Origin: UBA4675 sp964601265
GTDB taxonomy: Bacteria > Bacillota > Clostridia > Christensenellales > Borkfalkiaceae
Direction: 5' to 3'
Length of the DNA stretch: 12,635 nt
Assembly: GCA_964601265.1 (NCBI GenBank)
Contig: CAZRMT010000037.1
Span: 1 to 12,635, forward strand
A program made the translations under genes and the position numbers. The notes below the pieces were generated by a model, which saw nothing but the letters and a program-made list of their open reading frames with translations, did not search any database and was not told the origin of the DNA. Below are positions 6,956 to 12,635 of the stretch, piece after piece (position 1 is the stretch's first letter; the number at the start of each line of letters is the position of its first letter).

Positions 6956-9565
6956 CACTTCTATCGTGGGAACTATACCTCCGAACGTTTTTCCTACGAA
7001 AGTCGTTCCGCCCATTATAAGGTTGTCGCTTTCCGTCCAAATATTACCGTTTAAAGTAAGTTCTTTTTGTCCTTTGGCAAAGGATAGAGTAACGTTTTGG
7101 GTGTTAAAGTTATCAAAAGTCTTTTCTTGCACGCTAGAGAGGGGCGACTTGAATATAACGTTTTCTAAAGCCGAGCAACCGTAGAAAAGATTTTTGCTCG
7201 ACAAGTTCGTAATGCCCGTTCCGATAGTTACGCTTTTAAGAGCGGAGCAATTGTAGAATACGGACTCTCCTAGCGTCGTGACGCTGTCGGGAAGAACGAT
7301 GCTCGTTATAATCGTTTTGTCAAAGGCGTACTTTCCGATACTTGTCAATCCTTCCGAAAGGGTGATATTTTTAAGAGAGGTACAGTAGTCGAATGCCGAT
7401 TCCGAAATAGTGCGTACGCTTGCGGGAATTGTAATGCTTGTAAGCGAAGAGCAACCGTTAAACGCCGACATTCCGATAGTCGTAACGGTGTTCGAAATAT
7501 TGAGTTCTTTGAGCATACCGCAATAGGAAAAGGCGTATTCACCGATATTTATTATACCTTCCGAAATCGTAAGGCTTTTCATAGAAGCGCAGTAAGAGAA
7601 AACGTAATTGTTCACCGTTAAGCTTGTAAAGGGGATAACCACGTTTTCCACGAGTTTGTCGTTGAAATAGAGGTTTGCTCCGTTAGAGCACGGGTTTGAG
7701 CTTAAATCGGTAAAGCTTATATTCAACCAGTCTTGTAGTTCGCCTAGGTAGTAAACGTTAAACAAGTAATTACAACCGTAGAAAGCCTTGCCGTCTATTG
7801 CGGTTACTTCCGTTCCGAAGGTGAAACTTTTAATTTTTGTGTTTTCGGAAAAAGCGTTTTCGGCAATTCGTTTGGCTCCTCTTATGGTGAGGTTTATGGA
7901 ATTGTCTTCCGCATAACTCTTTAACGCATTGTTAATTCTTGCAAATTCCAAAAATCCCGCGTTTTCCGAAAGATTAATTATTATACTGTTTGCGCCTTTA
8001 TTTAAAACGCTCGAAAGTTGAGTATGTATCTCGTCTGCGTCCATATCGCTTGCGTCTAGTTTCACGGGAACTAAAATTTTTCCGAAAGGTTTACCGCAAA
8101 AAGTTACGTTCGTTCCTCCGACTAAAAGGTCGTTGCCCTCGTTCCAGATTAACCCGCTTTCATTAACCATTTCTTTTTGTCCCTCGCCTAACGACAGGGT
8201 AAGTTCTTCCGTGTCGATACCGTTAAACGCGGTTTGGTCTATTTTCGTTAACGGAGATTTAAAGGTTAAGCTTGTAAGAGAAGTACAAGAATAAAACATA
8301 GTCGAGTTTTCAAGTTTAGTAACGCCTTTACCTATAACCGCGCTTTCAAGTGCGGAACAAGAGAAAAATACGTTGTTGCCTACGTGTTGCACGCTATCGG
8401 GTAAAGTTACGCTCTTAAGCGCAATGCACTCCGAAAATACGGCGTTGTTGATATGCGTCAAGCTACTGCCAAAAGTTAAATCCGTAAGTTTTTTACAAGA
8501 AGCGAAAGTATTGTCTTGTAAAACCGTTAAAGAGTTACCTAGCGTTACGCTTTTCAGTTCCGAGCAGGATGAAAATGCGTTTTCGCCTATTTCAGTTATA
8601 CCGTCGGGAACGATTAACGTTTTTAAAGAGGAACATCTGCTAAACGCCAAACCGCCAATCTCTGTCACGCCTTCTCCAAACGTAACGCTTAAAAGACGGT
8701 TGTTTTCGTAAAATGCGCTTGTCGAAATTTTCGTCGCTCCGCTAACGGTGAGGTTTACCGTGCCGTTCGAGGGGGCGAGGTCTATACCTTCTTTTAATGC
8801 TTTAAACACTGTTGCGTCGGCGTTAGAGGGAAGTTTAATTGTTACGTCGACGGGGGTGAGGGCGTTGCTTACCATATACGTTACGCACGCCTTTACTTGC
8901 GAAGCGTTAAAATTGCTTGCGTCCCTCACGTCTTGCGTTAACGTTTTTAATCCTTGTTTGTCGAATTCTGCCGTCAGAACGTAGTTTTTGTACACGGGCG
9001 TTCCCACGCTAACGCTGTCCTCTTTATGGTCGCAGTGTTTGCACGTTCTCGTCGCTTTGCCGTAACTTAAATCGTCCGCCCAAGAGTAAGCCGTTTTATT
9101 TTCGTCCCACACGTGTTTACCCGAAAGACAGTCAACCCTTATTTTTAACGCCTCGTTTTCCTTTTCGAGGGCTTCCAGTCTGCTCGCAACGGCGCTTATG
9201 TCCGTTGCGTTTTGCGTTATGCGGTTTGAAAGAGCCGTTGCCGTGTCAACTAATTCTTTTATTTGGTTTTGTAAACGCAAGTCTTCGGCTTTTAAATCGT
9301 CAATCAGCTTTTTTATGTTGTCGATATCGTTTCCCGATTCTTCTGCGGTAGCTTCCAGTCCAGCTATTTTGCTTTGCAACTGTAAATCTATCGCTTCCAG
9401 TTCTTCAATCGAGCGATTGATTGCGGACACTTCTTTTTCTATAGCGGTTGAATTGTCTTGCGTTTTGGAGCAAGTGGTAATATTCATCACCAAAGAAATA
9501 ACGGTAAGTATCGCTAAAATTCCCGCAACTATCGTGATTAAAATAGTTCTTTTCTTCTCGTTCAT
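5450..9565 (-). CDS. Large membrane-anchored BspA-type leucine-rich-repeat surface protein
   Basis: This is an intact 1371-residue protein. The start has AGGAG seven bases upstream (complement of 9571-9575). KKR precedes one hydrophobic segment (residues 7-29), an uncleaved signal anchor that should place the rest outside the cell; C32 lacks a proper lipobox. Residues about 36-147 are a coiled-coil stalk of heptad-like repeats. Then comes a Cys/His knuckle (C146, H151, C175, C178, H180). From about 215 onward there are more than twenty BspA-like repeats of the type SAFxxCSSLxxVTLGxxVTxIG, arranged in three arrays, each introduced by a similar non-LRR segment. Family extras are present: LGExxDWxxISF...LYFN blocks and VDENNxxYKxxxGxLxSKDG inserts. 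The end (FNGTVAEWNAI...VLCSDG) is a natural BspA-type C-terminus, so the gene is complete. No LPXTG or cell-wall-binding domain is seen. BspA-like proteins are known in adhesion and host binding; ligand unknown. It is co-transcribed with the TetR gene 12 bases upstream. Confidence 0.9.
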   Translation of the reverse strand: MNEKKRTILITIVAGILAILTVISLVMNITTCSKTQDNSTAIEKEVSAINRSIEELEAIDLQLQSKIAGLEATAEESGNDIDNIKKLIDDLKAEDLRLQNQIKELVDTATALSNRITQNATDISAVASRLEALEKENEALKIRVDCLSGKHVWDENKTAYSWADDLSYGKATRTCKHCDHKEDSVSVGTPVYKNYVLTAEFDKQGLKTLTQDVRDASNFNASQVKACVTYMVSNALTPVDVTIKLPSNADATVFKALKEGIDLAPSNGTVNLTVSGATKISTSAFYENNRLLSVTFGEGVTEIGGLAFSRCSSLKTLIVPDGITEIGENAFSSCSELKSVTLGNSLTVLQDNTFASCKKLTDLTFGSSLTHINNAVFSECIALKSVTLPDSVQHVGNNVFFSCSALESAVIGKGVTKLENSTMFYSCTSLTSLTFKSPLTKIDQTAFNGIDTEELTLSLGEGQKEMVNESGLIWNEGNDLLVGGTNVTFCGKPFGKILVPVKLDASDMDADEIHTQLSSVLNKGANSIIINLSENAGFLEFARINNALKSYAEDNSINLTIRGAKRIAENAFSENTKIKSFTFGTEVTAIDGKAFYGCNYLFNVYYLGELQDWLNISFTDLSSNPCSNGANLYFNDKLVENVVIPFTSLTVNNYVFSYCASMKSLTISEGIINIGEYAFSYCGMLKELNISNTVTTIGMSAFNGCSSLTSITIPASVRTISESAFDYCTSLKNITLSEGLTSIGKYAFDKTIITSIVLPDSVTTLGESVFYNCSALKSVTIGTGITNLSSKNLFYGCSALENVIFKSPLSSVQEKTFDNFNTQNVTLSFAKGQKELTLNGNIWTESDNLIMGGTTFVGKTFGGIVPTIEVDATTLTATQLQTELEELIQLNVTSFTVKLDQNATVEKFTAITNAVSSMGNGTIALTIYGVSSIPYNAFENVLQLKCVVIGEGVLNICDSAFKNCTYITDVTLGDDITVIGNSAFADCLNLANITFGDGELTIGENAFKNCSALTEVTLGVNVTQIGATAFDSCSSVSKFTVDENNENYKTVEGVLYSKDGTTLVLYPLGKKDVSFSVPDGVTLINADAFKNCTALQRITFGKDVISIGENAFSGCNNLKKVYFLGEIEDWCKISFANEFSSPTVNNAELYFNNTLAENVVIPDTVTRLNSYLFYGCSSISSVYIGSGVTFIGELILEDCANLRTITVDENNTKYKSIDGKLLSKDGKFIKYAIGEGGGSSFVFPDDVTEICAMAFKNLTSLEYNEIPSSVTVIGESAFENCSSLIQITLGENVRSIGDYAFSGCSSATKILFCGNKVSSIGDFAFSGCTSVTQIDFNGTVAEWNAIEKGSSWNASINVSKVLCSDGEVLLT
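6956..8056 (-). repeat. LRR surface protein, array B with lead-in segment (residues 504-870)
   Basis: The second block begins DASDMDADEIHTQL and has the lead-in ending NLTIRGAKRIAENAF. It then has LRR units including an LGELQDWLNISF block, and closes with LSFAKGQKEL...IWTE...IMGGT, matching the close of array A. The copies are clearly diverged at both protein and DNA level, so the duplication is old. Confidence 0.6.
8057..8923 (-). repeat. LRR surface protein, array A with lead-in segment (residues 215-503)
   Basis: This block begins DASNFNASQVKA, continues through a beta-alpha-beta-like lead-in ending NLTVSGATKIS, then runs through LRR units. It closes with a segment containing LSLGEGQKEM...IWNE...LVGGT. 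The same order recurs in array B, so the gene grew by duplication of a unit of roughly 300 residues. Confidence 0.6.
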
Positions 9566-9577
9566 AAATACTCCTTT

Positions 9578-10258
9578 TTATTTGTTTTCGTATTTTTCAA
9601 GATATGCAAGCATATCGTCTATTACTTTTTTTGCCAAACTCTTAAAATCGAACCTTGACACGAACTCTATCGCCTCTTTTATTTTTTCGTCGGGTACACG
9701 GTAGAGTAAAAGCGAGGCTTCTAAAAAAGATTTTACCTTTCTTTCTATCGTAAAATACATATCGCACGGCACGGACGTATAATTTCTTATAACCCCCGCC
9801 GAGGCGATTTCACGCTCGTAAAAATCTTTCGTCGTCCATTCGGGAAGAGTGTCTTTAAAGATTTTTTCCAGTTTTTCCGTAATTTTATGGTAAATAATTT
9901 CGGAAGAATGGGGGAGCGAGTACGCCACGTTATATAGTTTACGCACGTGTTCGTTAGATTCTGCCATATAAAGTTGTAAAACCGTTTCCGTTGCGTAGAA
10001 AAATATTTTATCGTCTGTTATGCCGTCGAGCAGTTTTTCGGTAAAATCGAACTGTCCTTCCAAAACGTACCCGACCAATTCGCTGACCACGTTTTCTTTC
10101 GTTTTAAACGCATACACGACGGAGCCTAAATTTAGGTCTGTTTCGTCGGCGATTTTCCTAACCGTGGTTTTATCGTATCCGACGGTTAAAAACAATTTTG
10201 TCGCCGTAAATAATATTTTAGACTTTACTTCTTCTTGATTGTAATCTTTTCTTCCCAT
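9578..10258 (-). CDS. TetR-family transcriptional regulator of the surface-protein operon
   Basis: This 226-residue protein starts at the ATG at 10256-10258 (MGRKDYNQEEV). A GTG two codons earlier (10262-10264) abuts the AAAAAGG site and is a poor start. Residues about 9-55 are a TetR_N helix-turn-helix: ILFTATKLFLTVGYDKTTV, then IADETDLNLGSVVYAFKTKE with the typical Y-F recognition end. The remaining 170 residues are helical and variable, as expected of the ligand-binding and dimer part; the ligand is unknown. The surface-protein gene follows after 12 bases, with its ribosome binding site in the gap, so the two form one operon. The palindrome at 10272-10293, just downstream of the -10, suggests autorepression. 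It is divergent from a second, unrelated-looking TetR gene. Confidence 0.85.
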   Translation of the reverse strand: MGRKDYNQEEVKSKILFTATKLFLTVGYDKTTVRKIADETDLNLGSVVYAFKTKENVVSELVGYVLEGQFDFTEKLLDGITDDKIFFYATETVLQLYMAESNEHVRKLYNVAYSLPHSSEIIYHKITEKLEKIFKDTLPEWTTKDFYEREIASAGVIRNYTSVPCDMYFTIERKVKSFLEASLLLYRVPDEKIKEAIEFVSRFDFKSLAKKVIDDMLAYLEKYENK

Positions 10259-10264
10259 AAACAC

Positions 10265-10270
10265 CTTTTT
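10265..10270 (-). promoter_or_regulatory. Ribosome binding site deciding the TetR start at 10258
   Basis: Read on the minus strand this is AAAAGG, six bases before the ATG at 10258 and directly touching the alternative GTG at 10264. The spacing favours the ATG. Confidence 0.65.
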
Positions 10271-10271
10271 C

Positions 10272-10303
10272 TAACACGATTTATAACGTGTTATACAACG
10301 TGT
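10272..10303 (-). promoter_or_regulatory. Candidate TetR operator (TAACACG palindrome)
   Basis: TAACACG (10272-10278) and CGTGTTA (10287-10293) are perfect 7-bp arms around eight bases. The right arm core AACGTGT repeats 12 bp further on (10297-10303). The site covers roughly +1 to +30 of the minus-strand transcript, the classic position for self-repression by a TetR regulator. Confidence 0.6.
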
Positions 10304-10305
10304 AT

Positions 10306-10334
10306 ATTATAATATAAAAATTCGGTTAACGCAA
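10306..10334 (-). promoter_or_regulatory. Promoter of the TetR / surface-protein operon
   Basis: On the minus strand the -35 is TTGCGT (10329-10334), the spacer 17 bp and the -10 a perfect TATAAT (10306-10311). The start of transcription should be near 10299, leaving a leader of about 40 bases that contains the palindrome. Confidence 0.65.
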
Positions 10335-10359
10335 TCGTTTTTAATAAATTTTTTTTCAT

Positions 10360-10388
10360 TTGACAACGGGTTGTTTTTTATGTATAAT
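10360..10388 (+). promoter_or_regulatory. Perfect-consensus promoter of the TetR / flavoprotein / hydrolase operon
   Basis: TTGACA (10360-10365), a 17-bp spacer and TATAAT (10383-10388) match the sigma-A consensus at all twelve positions. Such a strong promoter in front of a repressor gene fits a unit kept off by the repressor until induced. Confidence 0.9.
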
Positions 10389-10395
10389 TAAAGCA

Positions 10396-10427
10396 CGTTT
10401 TAAAACGCTTGTTTTAATTAAAAACAA
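10396..10427 (+). promoter_or_regulatory. Candidate operator of the second TetR regulator (two palindromes)
   Basis: A perfect 12-bp palindrome CGTTTTAAAACG (10396-10407) lies at about +1. It is followed by perfect arms TTGTTTT (10409-10415) and AAAACAA (10421-10427) around five bases. Both lie between the -10 and the ribosome binding site GGAG at 10431-10434. Their sequence differs from the TAACACG site on the other side of this intergenic region, which suggests separate regulation. Confidence 0.55.
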
Positions 10428-10444
10428 AAAGGAGAATTTGCAAA

Positions 10445-11032
10445 ATGCCACCCAAACCGAAGTTTACGAGAGAAGAAATAGTAAAAGTTGCTTTAAAATT
10501 AGTGTCCGAAAGGGGAGTGGAAAAACTTACGGCGAGGGAACTTGGGTTAAAGCTCGGCTCTTCCGCTCGCCCCATTTTTACCGTGTTTAGCGGAATGAGC
10601 GAGTTGCTCGGCGAAGTTCGTTTGTCCGCTATGAAGCGATTTGAAGAAATGAAACTAAAAAAGTCGGGCAATATGCCGTTTTTCAAACAAGTCGGAATGA
10701 AAATGGTGACATTCGGAATAAAAGAGCCAAAGCTATATCAACTTCTTTTTATGCAGGAAAACGAGAACGCCACTTCGTTTGAGGATATTTTCGGTAAACT
10801 CGGCGTGGTTGCAACGGAATGCGTCGAGAGTATCGAAAAGGAATATTCTTTAACTAGCAAACAAGCCAAAACGCTGTTCGAGCACGCTTGGATACATACA
10901 TACGGCATAGGCACGCTGTGCGCAACGGGGGCGTGTAATTTTTCAATCGACAAAATATCTCGAATGTTAACCGAAGATTTTTCGGCTATGATATTGTTGT
11001 TAAAAACTTCCGATAAAGGAAAAAAGTTATGA
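10445..11032 (+). CDS. TetR/AcrR-family transcriptional regulator
   Basis: This 195-residue protein starts MPPKPKFTREEIV, ten bases after GGAG. Residues about 8-55 are the TetR_N domain (VALKLVSERGVEKLTARELG, then the recognition part GSSARPIFTVFSGMSEL). The C-terminal part contains EPKLYQLLFMQE and WIHTYGIGTLCATGACNF. It resembles a common Clostridia TetR subgroup with a WHG-type C-terminal domain, recognised from memory. The stop codon overlaps the start of the flavoprotein gene (ATGA at 11029-11032), implying translational coupling. It probably represses its own promoter at the CGTTTTAAAACG palindrome and responds to a small molecule handled by the two enzymes downstream; the ligand is not predictable. 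Confidence 0.87.
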   Translation: MPPKPKFTREEIVKVALKLVSERGVEKLTARELGLKLGSSARPIFTVFSGMSELLGEVRLSAMKRFEEMKLKKSGNMPFFKQVGMKMVTFGIKEPKLYQLLFMQENENATSFEDIFGKLGVVATECVESIEKEYSLTSKQAKTLFEHAWIHTYGIGTLCATGACNFSIDKISRMLTEDFSAMILLLKTSDKGKKL

Positions 11033-11715
11033 AAATATTAGTATTAAACGGAAGCCCCAAGCGTGAAAAAAGCGATACTATGCATATTACTCGCGCTTTT
11101 TTGGAGGGGATGAACGAAATCGAAAAAAACGAGGTAGAAATAATCTCCGTTATAGATAAGCATATAGAATATTGCAAAGGGTGTTTTACTTGCAAGAGAA
11201 ACGGCGGTAACTGCGTTTACGACGACGATATGAAAGATTTGCTGAAAAAGTTTTTGGGAGCGGATTTGCTTGTTTTCAGTTTTCCACTGTACTGTTACGG
11301 AATGCCCGCTCCGTTAAAAGCCGTGTTGGATAGAACTTTGCCTTTATCGTCTATGGTTATTAAAAAAACGGGCGACAGATACGAGCACGTAGCGCAAGCG
11401 GATTTTTCACACTTAAAATATTTAATGATTTGCGGTTGCGGTTTTCCTAACTCAAAAAACAATTTTGAAGGGGCTATAAGTCAATTTAAGCTTAATTTTC
11501 CCAATAATCACACCGTAATGACTATTCCCGAAAGTCCTATGTTTAACGCGCCCGAAGCAAAAGAGGTAACGGAGCCTAGATTAGAACTCGTTTGCGAGGC
11601 GGGGAGAGAATACGCTTTGACGGGGAAAGTGAGCGAGGAGCTTATTTCAAAAATTTCTTCGCCTATGATACCGGAAGAAATTTACGCAAAAATAGTAAAC
11701 GGGGAAGCGTTATAA
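11029..11715 (+). CDS. Flavodoxin-fold FMN protein with a compact cysteine motif (Isf-like NADPH-dependent FMN reductase family)
   Basis: This 228-residue protein begins MKILVLNGSPKREKSDT, the phosphate loop for FMN in the NADPH-dependent FMN reductase / flavodoxin_2 family. Residues 49-62 carry C49-x2-C52-x2-C55-x6-C62 followed by a DDDM segment. This fits the C-x2-C-x2-C-x4-7-C motif that holds a [4Fe-4S] cluster in iron-sulfur flavoproteins. PLYCYGMPAPLKAVLDR (about 86-102) is the typical flavin-contacting loop and helix. Residues 125-228 form a longer C-terminal part than in minimal flavodoxins. It is cytoplasmic, with no signal peptide. It likely transfers electrons or reduces quinones, nitro compounds or similar molecules. 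Its start overlaps the TetR stop by 4 bp, so the regulator very likely controls it. Whether the cluster is really bound cannot be told from sequence; many relatives keep the cysteines without proof of a cluster. Confidence 0.85.
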   Translation: MKILVLNGSPKREKSDTMHITRAFLEGMNEIEKNEVEIISVIDKHIEYCKGCFTCKRNGGNCVYDDDMKDLLKKFLGADLLVFSFPLYCYGMPAPLKAVLDRTLPLSSMVIKKTGDRYEHVAQADFSHLKYLMICGCGFPNSKNNFEGAISQFKLNFPNNHTVMTIPESPMFNAPEAKEVTEPRLELVCEAGREYALTGKVSEELISKISSPMIPEEIYAKIVNGEAL

Positions 11716-11733
11716 GTTTTTTTGCAAAAAAAC
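11716..11733 (+). repeat. Perfect 18-bp A/T palindrome between flavoprotein and hydrolase genes
   Basis: GTTTTTTTGCAAAAAAAC starts on the base after the flavoprotein stop codon. It could form a weak hairpin that modulates read-through or mRNA stability between the two genes. It has almost no G/C in the stem and no following T-run, so it is not a convincing terminator. Confidence 0.35.
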
Positions 11734-11754
11734 TGTTGAAAAAAAGTGAAGAGT

Positions 11755-12576
11755 ATGAGTAAATACGATAAATTGTGGGAATATATAAAAAATTCCGAAA
11801 CATCCTTATTAAAACTGACTTTTGACGATATAGAACGCATTGCGGGTGTTAAGATAGACCATAGTTTTTTAAAATATAAAAAAGAATTATCGGAGTACGG
11901 TTTTGACGTTTCAAAGATTTCTTTAAAAGAAAAAACCGTGTCGTTTGAAAAAAATAAAAGCGAAAGGGTGGTTGTTTATGTTCACGGCAGATACGGTTCG
12001 GCGCAAGAATCGGAGCGATACAAACCGATTTTTAAAAACTGCTCGGTAGTAGGGTTCGATTATAAGTCCGAAAACGTATGGCAAGCAAAACAAGAATTTC
12101 CCGAATTTTTTGACGAGTTGACAAAAAACGGCGAAAAGGTAATTTTAATAGCAAACAGCATAGGCGCGTACTATGCCTTGTCCTCGCTTTACGGTAAAAA
12201 AATAGAAAAAACTTTTTTAATATCTCCGATAGTCGATATGGAAAAACTTATACTTTCTATGATGAAAAACGCCAACGTGAGCGAAGAAGAGTTGTTTGAG
12301 AAAAAAGAAATTTTAACGGAAAGCGGAGAAATAATTTCTTGGGAGTATTTGCTATTCGCGAGGGAAAATCCGATAAAATGGGATAATCCGACCTATATAT
12401 TATACGGAGAAAAGGACGGTTTGACCGAAAAAAGTACCGTTATTTCCTTTGCGGAAAAAATCGGTGCGTCGCTTACGGTAATGAAAAACGGCGAGCATTG
12501 GTTTCATACCGACGAACAGATGACTTTTTTAGACGAATGGATTACAAAAAACCTTAAAACGGACGCAATTATTTAA
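11755..12576 (+). CDS. Alpha/beta hydrolase with an N-terminal MSKYDKLWEYI-type module
   Basis: The protein is 273 residues from the ATG at 11755; a GTG three codons earlier (11746) is possible but the product beginning MSKYDKLWEYI fits the family best. No strong ribosome binding site precedes either start, so translation may depend on the gene upstream. Residues 1-62 form a compact module (LTFDDIERIAG, DHSFLKYKKEL, ISLKEKTVSFEK) that occurs as a separate small protein or fused domain in Clostridia, function unknown to me. Residues about 68-270 are an alpha/beta hydrolase: oxyanion loop HGRYGS at 77-82, nucleophile elbow ANSIG with S135 (first Gly replaced by Ala), D221 in YGEKDG and H248 in GEHWFH as the triad. 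It is cytoplasmic. It is probably third in the TetR operon, 39 bases after the flavoprotein. The substrate is unknown; an esterase or acylpeptide-like activity is possible. Confidence 0.82.
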   Translation: MSKYDKLWEYIKNSETSLLKLTFDDIERIAGVKIDHSFLKYKKELSEYGFDVSKISLKEKTVSFEKNKSERVVVYVHGRYGSAQESERYKPIFKNCSVVGFDYKSENVWQAKQEFPEFFDELTKNGEKVILIANSIGAYYALSSLYGKKIEKTFLISPIVDMEKLILSMMKNANVSEEELFEKKEILTESGEIISWEYLLFARENPIKWDNPTYILYGEKDGLTEKSTVISFAEKIGASLTVMKNGEHWFHTDEQMTFLDEWITKNLKTDAII

Positions 12577-12590
12577 TTAACGCATTTTGC

Positions 12591-12635
12591 TTGTTTTATT
12601 TTTGTAAATGGAGTATAATGGTCTCGTTAAGGAGA
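12591..12635 (+). promoter_or_regulatory. Promoter and ribosome binding site of a gene beyond the right edge
   Basis: TTGTTT (12591-12596), a 17-bp spacer and a perfect TATAAT (12614-12619) are followed by AAGGAGA (12629-12635) at the last base of the window. A plus-strand gene should start within about ten bases after the window. No terminator is visible between the hydrolase stop (12576) and this promoter. Confidence 0.65.

Noticed and set aside
5450..8750. Periodic short DNA similarities resembling a CRISPR or tandem repeat array
   Set aside because: They follow the LRR protein repeat with variable spacing and are diverged in sequence; there are no identical repeats with unique spacers.
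9470..9478. Lipoprotein signal at the N-terminus of the LRR protein (Cys32)
   Set aside because: The residues before the Cys are I-T-T, lacking the small residue (G/A/S) expected at -1, so an uncleaved signal anchor is preferred.
5775..9704. Plus-strand ORFs of 68-168 codons opposite the LRR and TetR genes
   Set aside because: They mirror the repeated structure of the LRR gene, lack ribosome binding sites and have low-complexity, serine/leucine-rich products typical of antisense shadows.
10259..10264. GTG start two codons upstream of the first TetR ATG
   Set aside because: The GTG touches the ribosome binding site, while the ATG at 10258 has proper six-base spacing.
11716..11733. Terminator after the flavoprotein gene
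   Set aside because: The palindrome is all A/T apart from its centre and ends and has no trailing T-run, so it would not end transcription well; the hydrolase is kept in the operon.

Overview
The window reads as chromosomal or mobile-element DNA from a low-GC Gram-positive bacterium, most likely a gut-associated member of the Clostridia or a neighbouring lineage. The support is strong GGAGG-type ribosome binding sites, near-consensus TTGACA/TATAAT promoters, A/T-rich codon use, a BspA-type leucine-rich-repeat surface protein and Clostridia-style TetR/flavoprotein genes. No rRNA, tRNA, CRISPR array or intact transposase or integrase is visible. Family assignments come from reading motifs, not from a database search.

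Left part (1-5418), accessory and defence-like. Two short stretches at the left edge look like the tail of an upstream gene and a decayed fragment. The fragment includes a short helix-turn-helix ORF (174-458) whose first half resembles the end of a phospholipase-D (PLD) domain of PLD-helicases. A strong extended -10 promoter (568-596) then starts a two-gene operon. The first gene is a Schlafen AlbA_2 / GHKL-type ATPase / winged-helix protein (626-1969). The second, 24 bases later, is an 1096-residue fusion of a PLD nuclease domain with an SNF2-type helicase (1994-5284). No methyltransferase accompanies them, so this is not an obvious restriction-modification system; a two-gene antiviral cassette is the best inference. 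Overlapping the helicase stop is a 12-codon frame encoding MIDDDNDDDLPF, which ends in the acidic tip typical of bacterial single-stranded DNA-binding protein (SSB). A perfect 13-bp hairpin (5379-5408) ends the unit and probably serves the convergent gene as well.

Middle part (5450-10258, minus strand). A TetR-family regulator (start at 10258) is followed after 12 bases by a very large membrane-anchored surface protein (1371 residues). The surface protein has a signal anchor, a coiled-coil stalk, a Cys/His knuckle and three successive BspA-like leucine-rich-repeat arrays. A TAACACG palindrome just downstream of the -10 suggests that the regulator represses its own operon.

Right part (10360-12576, plus strand). 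Divergent from this is a perfect-consensus promoter with its own different palindrome (CGTTTTAAAACG). It drives a second TetR regulator, an iron-sulfur-flavoprotein-like FMN protein (start overlapping the TetR stop by 4 bp), and an alpha/beta hydrolase with an extra N-terminal module. This looks like a self-repressed stress or xenobiotic-response operon. A further promoter and ribosome binding site at the right edge belong to a gene outside the window.
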